Assembly: GCA_047517485.1 (NCBI GenBank)
Contig: JAKZSU010000260.1
Location: forward strand, 1 to 8,143
Reading direction: 5' to 3'
Length of the DNA stretch: 8,143 nt
Source: JAKZSU01 sp047517485
GTDB taxonomy: Bacteria > Pseudomonadota > Alphaproteobacteria > UBA7887
A program made the position numbers and the translations under genes. A model generated the notes under the pieces. The model had not been told where the DNA came from, did not search any database, and saw only the letters and a program-made list of their open reading frames with translations. Positions 7,069 through 8,143 of the stretch are shown piece by piece; positions within the stretch are counted from its first letter, which is position 1; the number at the start of each line of letters is the position of its first letter.

Positions 7069-7087
7069 ACCCTGCCAAGGCAGGGTG
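7068..7087. repeat. 9-bp palindrome, minimal loop
   Basis: CACCCTGCC and GGCAGGGTG form a perfect 9-bp inverted repeat around AA. In RNA the inner pair would open to give a 4-nt loop. No T-run follows on either strand, so it is probably not an independent terminator. It sits at the boundary of repeat copy 2. Confidence 0.6.
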
Positions 7088-7110
7088 ATCTGGTAGGCGA
7101 CTCGGCAAAG

Positions 7111-7145
7111 AAAAACCCCCGGCGATTTGATCGCCGGGGGTTTTT
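7111..7145. terminator. Strong bidirectional intrinsic terminator
   Basis: A perfect 16-bp stem, AAAAACCCCCGGCGAT (7111-7126) against ATCGCCGGGGGTTTTT (7130-7145), closes on a TTG loop. Each strand ends its GC-rich stem with a run of five T. On the minus strand it lies 20 bp past the stop of the Bax-inhibitor gene, so it ends that transcript. On the plus strand it can stop transcripts from the secreted-protein gene 238 bp upstream. Confidence 0.92.
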
Positions 7146-7165
7146 CGTTTGCAACGACTTTTGCG

Positions 7166-7882
7166 TTAGTCGCGATTGCCGAGCAGCATCAACAGGAAAT
7201 AGAACAAGTTGATGAAGTCGAGATAGAGCGTCAACGCGCCATAGATCGCGGTCTTTTCGGTCGCCGCGGTGCCATCGCTTTGGATGTAGATCATCTTGAG
7301 CTTCTGAGTGTCCCACGCGGTCAAGCCGGTGAAGATCAACACGCCGAGAATCGAGATCGCGAACTCAAGGCCGCTCGATTGCATGAACATGTTGACCACC
7401 ATGGCGATGATGATGCCGATCAGCCCCATGAACATGAACGCGCCCATTGCCGCCAGGCTGCGCTTGGTGGTGTAGCCGTACAGGCTCATCGCCGCGAACA
7501 CGCTGGCGGTGATGAAGAACACCTTGGCGATGCTTGCGTCGGTATAGACCATGAAGATCGACGCCATCGACAAGCCCATGGTCGCCGCGAAGGCCCAGAA
7601 AATCGCTTGCACCGCGCCGGTGCTGAGCTTGTTGATGCCGAAGCTGAGCACCAGGATAAAGGCCAGCGGCGAAAACATCACCACGTACGCGAGAGGCGTG
7701 GTGAATATCGCCTGCATCATGGTCTCGGACGATGCGGTGAACATCGCCACCGCGCCGGTCACCCCGAGCGCGAGACACATGTAATTGTAAATCTTGAGCA
7801 TGAAGGCGCGCAGACCTTCGTCGATATCAGCACGGGCCGCCGTGCCGGCGCGTTGTATCACCGGGCCGCGTTCAAACGCCAT
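7166..7882 (-). CDS. Bax inhibitor-1 / YccA family membrane protein
   Basis: A 238-residue integral membrane protein of the BI-1 (TMBIM) family, with seven hydrophobic segments between about residues 28 and 234 and a short cytoplasmic N-terminus. The family signature is clear in the C-terminal part: ILGVLIFTGLTAWDTQKLK (178-196) and YGALTLYLDFINLFYFLLML (214-233). Asp191 and Asp222 correspond to the acidic pair that forms the pH-sensing/calcium-leak gate in the bacterial homologue YetJ. The related E. coli YccA interacts with the FtsH membrane protease. The role in this organism is probably membrane stress or ion homeostasis, by inference. The ATG at 7882 is supported by TGAGGA upstream. A sigma-32-like promoter precedes the gene and a strong terminator follows it, so it appears monocistronic. 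Confidence 0.95.
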   Translation of the reverse strand: MAFERGPVIQRAGTAARADIDEGLRAFMLKIYNYMCLALGVTGAVAMFTASSETMMQAIFTTPLAYVVMFSPLAFILVLSFGINKLSTGAVQAIFWAFAATMGLSMASIFMVYTDASIAKVFFITASVFAAMSLYGYTTKRSLAAMGAFMFMGLIGIIIAMVVNMFMQSSGLEFAISILGVLIFTGLTAWDTQKLKMIYIQSDGTAATEKTAIYGALTLYLDFINLFYFLLMLLGNRD

Positions 7883-7926
7883 ACCGCCAGATCCTCACAG
7901 TTCAAAACATTATTCGCTCGCACCCC

Positions 7927-7955
7927 TATATGGGGTCTGGAGTGAGCGATTCAAC
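7927..7955 (-). promoter_or_regulatory. Candidate sigma-32 (RpoH) heat-shock promoter for the Bax-inhibitor gene
   Basis: Read on the minus strand, GTTGAAT (7955-7949) is followed after 13 bp by CCCCATATA (7935-7927). The known sigma-32 consensus is CTTGAAA with a 13-14 bp spacer and CCCCATNT. All eight -10 positions and five of seven -35 positions match. Transcription would start near 7920, giving a leader of about 38 nt with the ribosome binding site TGAGGA. An overlapping weaker sigma-70 reading (TTGAAT, 17 bp, ATATAG) is possible. Confidence 0.55.
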
Positions 7956-8020
7956 AAACGACCATATCAGCTTAGAGCTGAATTGGCACGCCTGCTCGAT
8001 CACGGCTGTCGAGAACATTC

Positions 8021-8056
8021 TGAGTTGACCGGTTTATGTACCATATGAGTTGACCG
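8021..8056. repeat. Two 11-bp direct repeats TGAGTTGACCG
   Basis: TGAGTTGACCG occurs at 8021-8031 and again at 8046-8056, a 25-bp period. The copies contain TTGACC, but neither is followed by a good -10 at promoter spacing on the plus strand. Repeated short motifs of this kind are typical of operator arrays and of the multiply-repeated ends of IS21-family elements. The window ends before either can be decided. Confidence 0.5.
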
Positions 8057-8075
8057 CTTCTGTTGCGGTTGCTGG

Positions 8076-8126
8076 CCCTGTGGGGAAGTGGTCGGGCGCG
8101 GAGCGGCTGTCCACTTGTCCACAGGG
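8076..8126. repeat. Imperfect inverted repeat containing a TTGTCCACA box
   Basis: CCCTGTGGGGAAGTGG (8076-8091) and CCACTTGTCCACAGGG (8111-8126) are inverse complements at 14 of 16 positions, with a 19-nt loop. The right arm holds TTGTCCACA (8115-8123), a known high-affinity DnaA-box variant in GC-rich bacteria. It lies directly after a second TGTCCAC (8108-8114), giving an 8-bp tandem. The structure could be an operator, a transposon-end element or an mRNA stem. Confidence 0.5.
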
Positions 8127-8143
8127 CGCCGGTCGGTCGCGTC

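Larger units (their letters stand above)
6874..7165. other. Gene-free stretch with repeats, hairpins and terminator
   Basis: This 292-bp gap lies between the convergent secreted-protein and Bax-inhibitor genes. It holds a 13-bp stem-loop, two 59-bp direct repeats, a 9-bp palindrome and a strong bidirectional terminator, each listed separately. The only frame open across much of it on the minus strand (7108-6851) is repetitive and arginine-rich, and I regard it as non-coding. Confidence 0.6.
7883..8143. other. Upstream region of the Bax-inhibitor gene and unassigned right edge
   Basis: These 261 bp contain the minus-strand ribosome binding site and candidate heat-shock promoter of the Bax-inhibitor gene (to about 7955) and a small inverted repeat TCAGCT/AGCTGA (7967-7981). 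From 8021 onward there are repeats that the gene does not explain. Minus-strand frames entering from the right edge stay open for up to about 48 codons (stop at 8002-8000) but show no recognisable protein. Confidence 0.5.

Noticed and set aside
6851..7108. 85-codon minus-strand open frame across the repeat cluster
   Set aside because: The frame contains the two 59-bp repeats read as repeated Arg/Ala-rich peptides and overlaps the end of the secreted-protein gene. It has no ribosome binding site and no recognisable domain, so it is best explained as repeat DNA.
7127..7945. 272-codon open frame on the plus strand opposite the Bax-inhibitor gene
   Set aside because: It begins inside the terminator hairpin, has extreme His/Glu/Arg content and no membrane or domain pattern. 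The minus strand carries a clear BI-1 protein.
8025..8055. Sigma-70 promoters built on the two TTGACC copies
   Set aside because: No acceptable -10 lies 16-18 bp downstream of either copy on the plus strand.

Overview
The window is GC-rich chromosomal DNA with tightly packed genes. It looks alphaproteobacterial, probably Rhodospirillales- or Rhizobiales-like. The grounds are the base composition, the alphaproteobacterial flavour of the opine/peptide-type substrate-binding protein at the left edge, and the pairing of a DUF4743-type Nudix protein with a Bax-inhibitor-1 family membrane protein. I cannot fix the genus. Eight protein genes are supported; no rRNA, tRNA or CRISPR array was seen.

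Left part (1-2574). The 5' end of an ABC-transporter solute-binding protein gene runs off the left edge on the minus strand. It is divergent from a 12-TM MFS drug:H+ antiporter-type exporter gene (402-1592, +). The exporter's 3' end overlaps by 23 bp the 3' end of a convergent gene for a lipoprotein alpha/beta hydrolase of the monoacylglycerol-lipase type (2574-1570, -).

Middle part (2575-5771). A DUF4743/Nudix gene (2619-3461, +) is divergent from the hydrolase. It meets tail-to-tail, with an 11-bp overlap, a small canonical Nudix gene (3876-3451, -). The small Nudix gene is the second gene of a two-gene operon behind propionyl-CoA synthetase prpE (5771-3873, -). The two are joined by a GTGA stop/start overlap, so they are probably translationally coupled. 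PrpE activates propionate to propionyl-CoA. The downstream Nudix enzyme may be a housecleaning partner, but its substrate cannot be read from the sequence.

Right part (5772-8143). A divergent gene (5896-6873, +) encodes a secreted protein of unknown function with a probable jelly-roll (LamG/DUF1080-like) fold, interrupted by a Pro/Gln/Glu-rich linker. Next comes a 292-bp gene-free stretch holding a 13-bp hairpin, two 59-bp direct repeats (52/59 identical), a 9-bp palindrome and a strong bidirectional terminator. Then comes a Bax inhibitor-1/YccA family gene (7882-7166, -), preceded by a good match to a sigma-32 heat-shock promoter. The last ~120 bp have repeated 11-mers, a long imperfect inverted repeat and a TTGTCCACA (DnaA-box-like) motif. 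This may be the end of an insertion sequence or the regulatory region of a gene outside the window.

Most of the window is ordinary metabolic and transport content. I see no clear undescribed multi-gene system. The items most worth a second look are the secreted linker-containing protein, the intergenic repeat cluster, the prpE-Nudix coupling beside a second Nudix gene, and the right-edge repeats.
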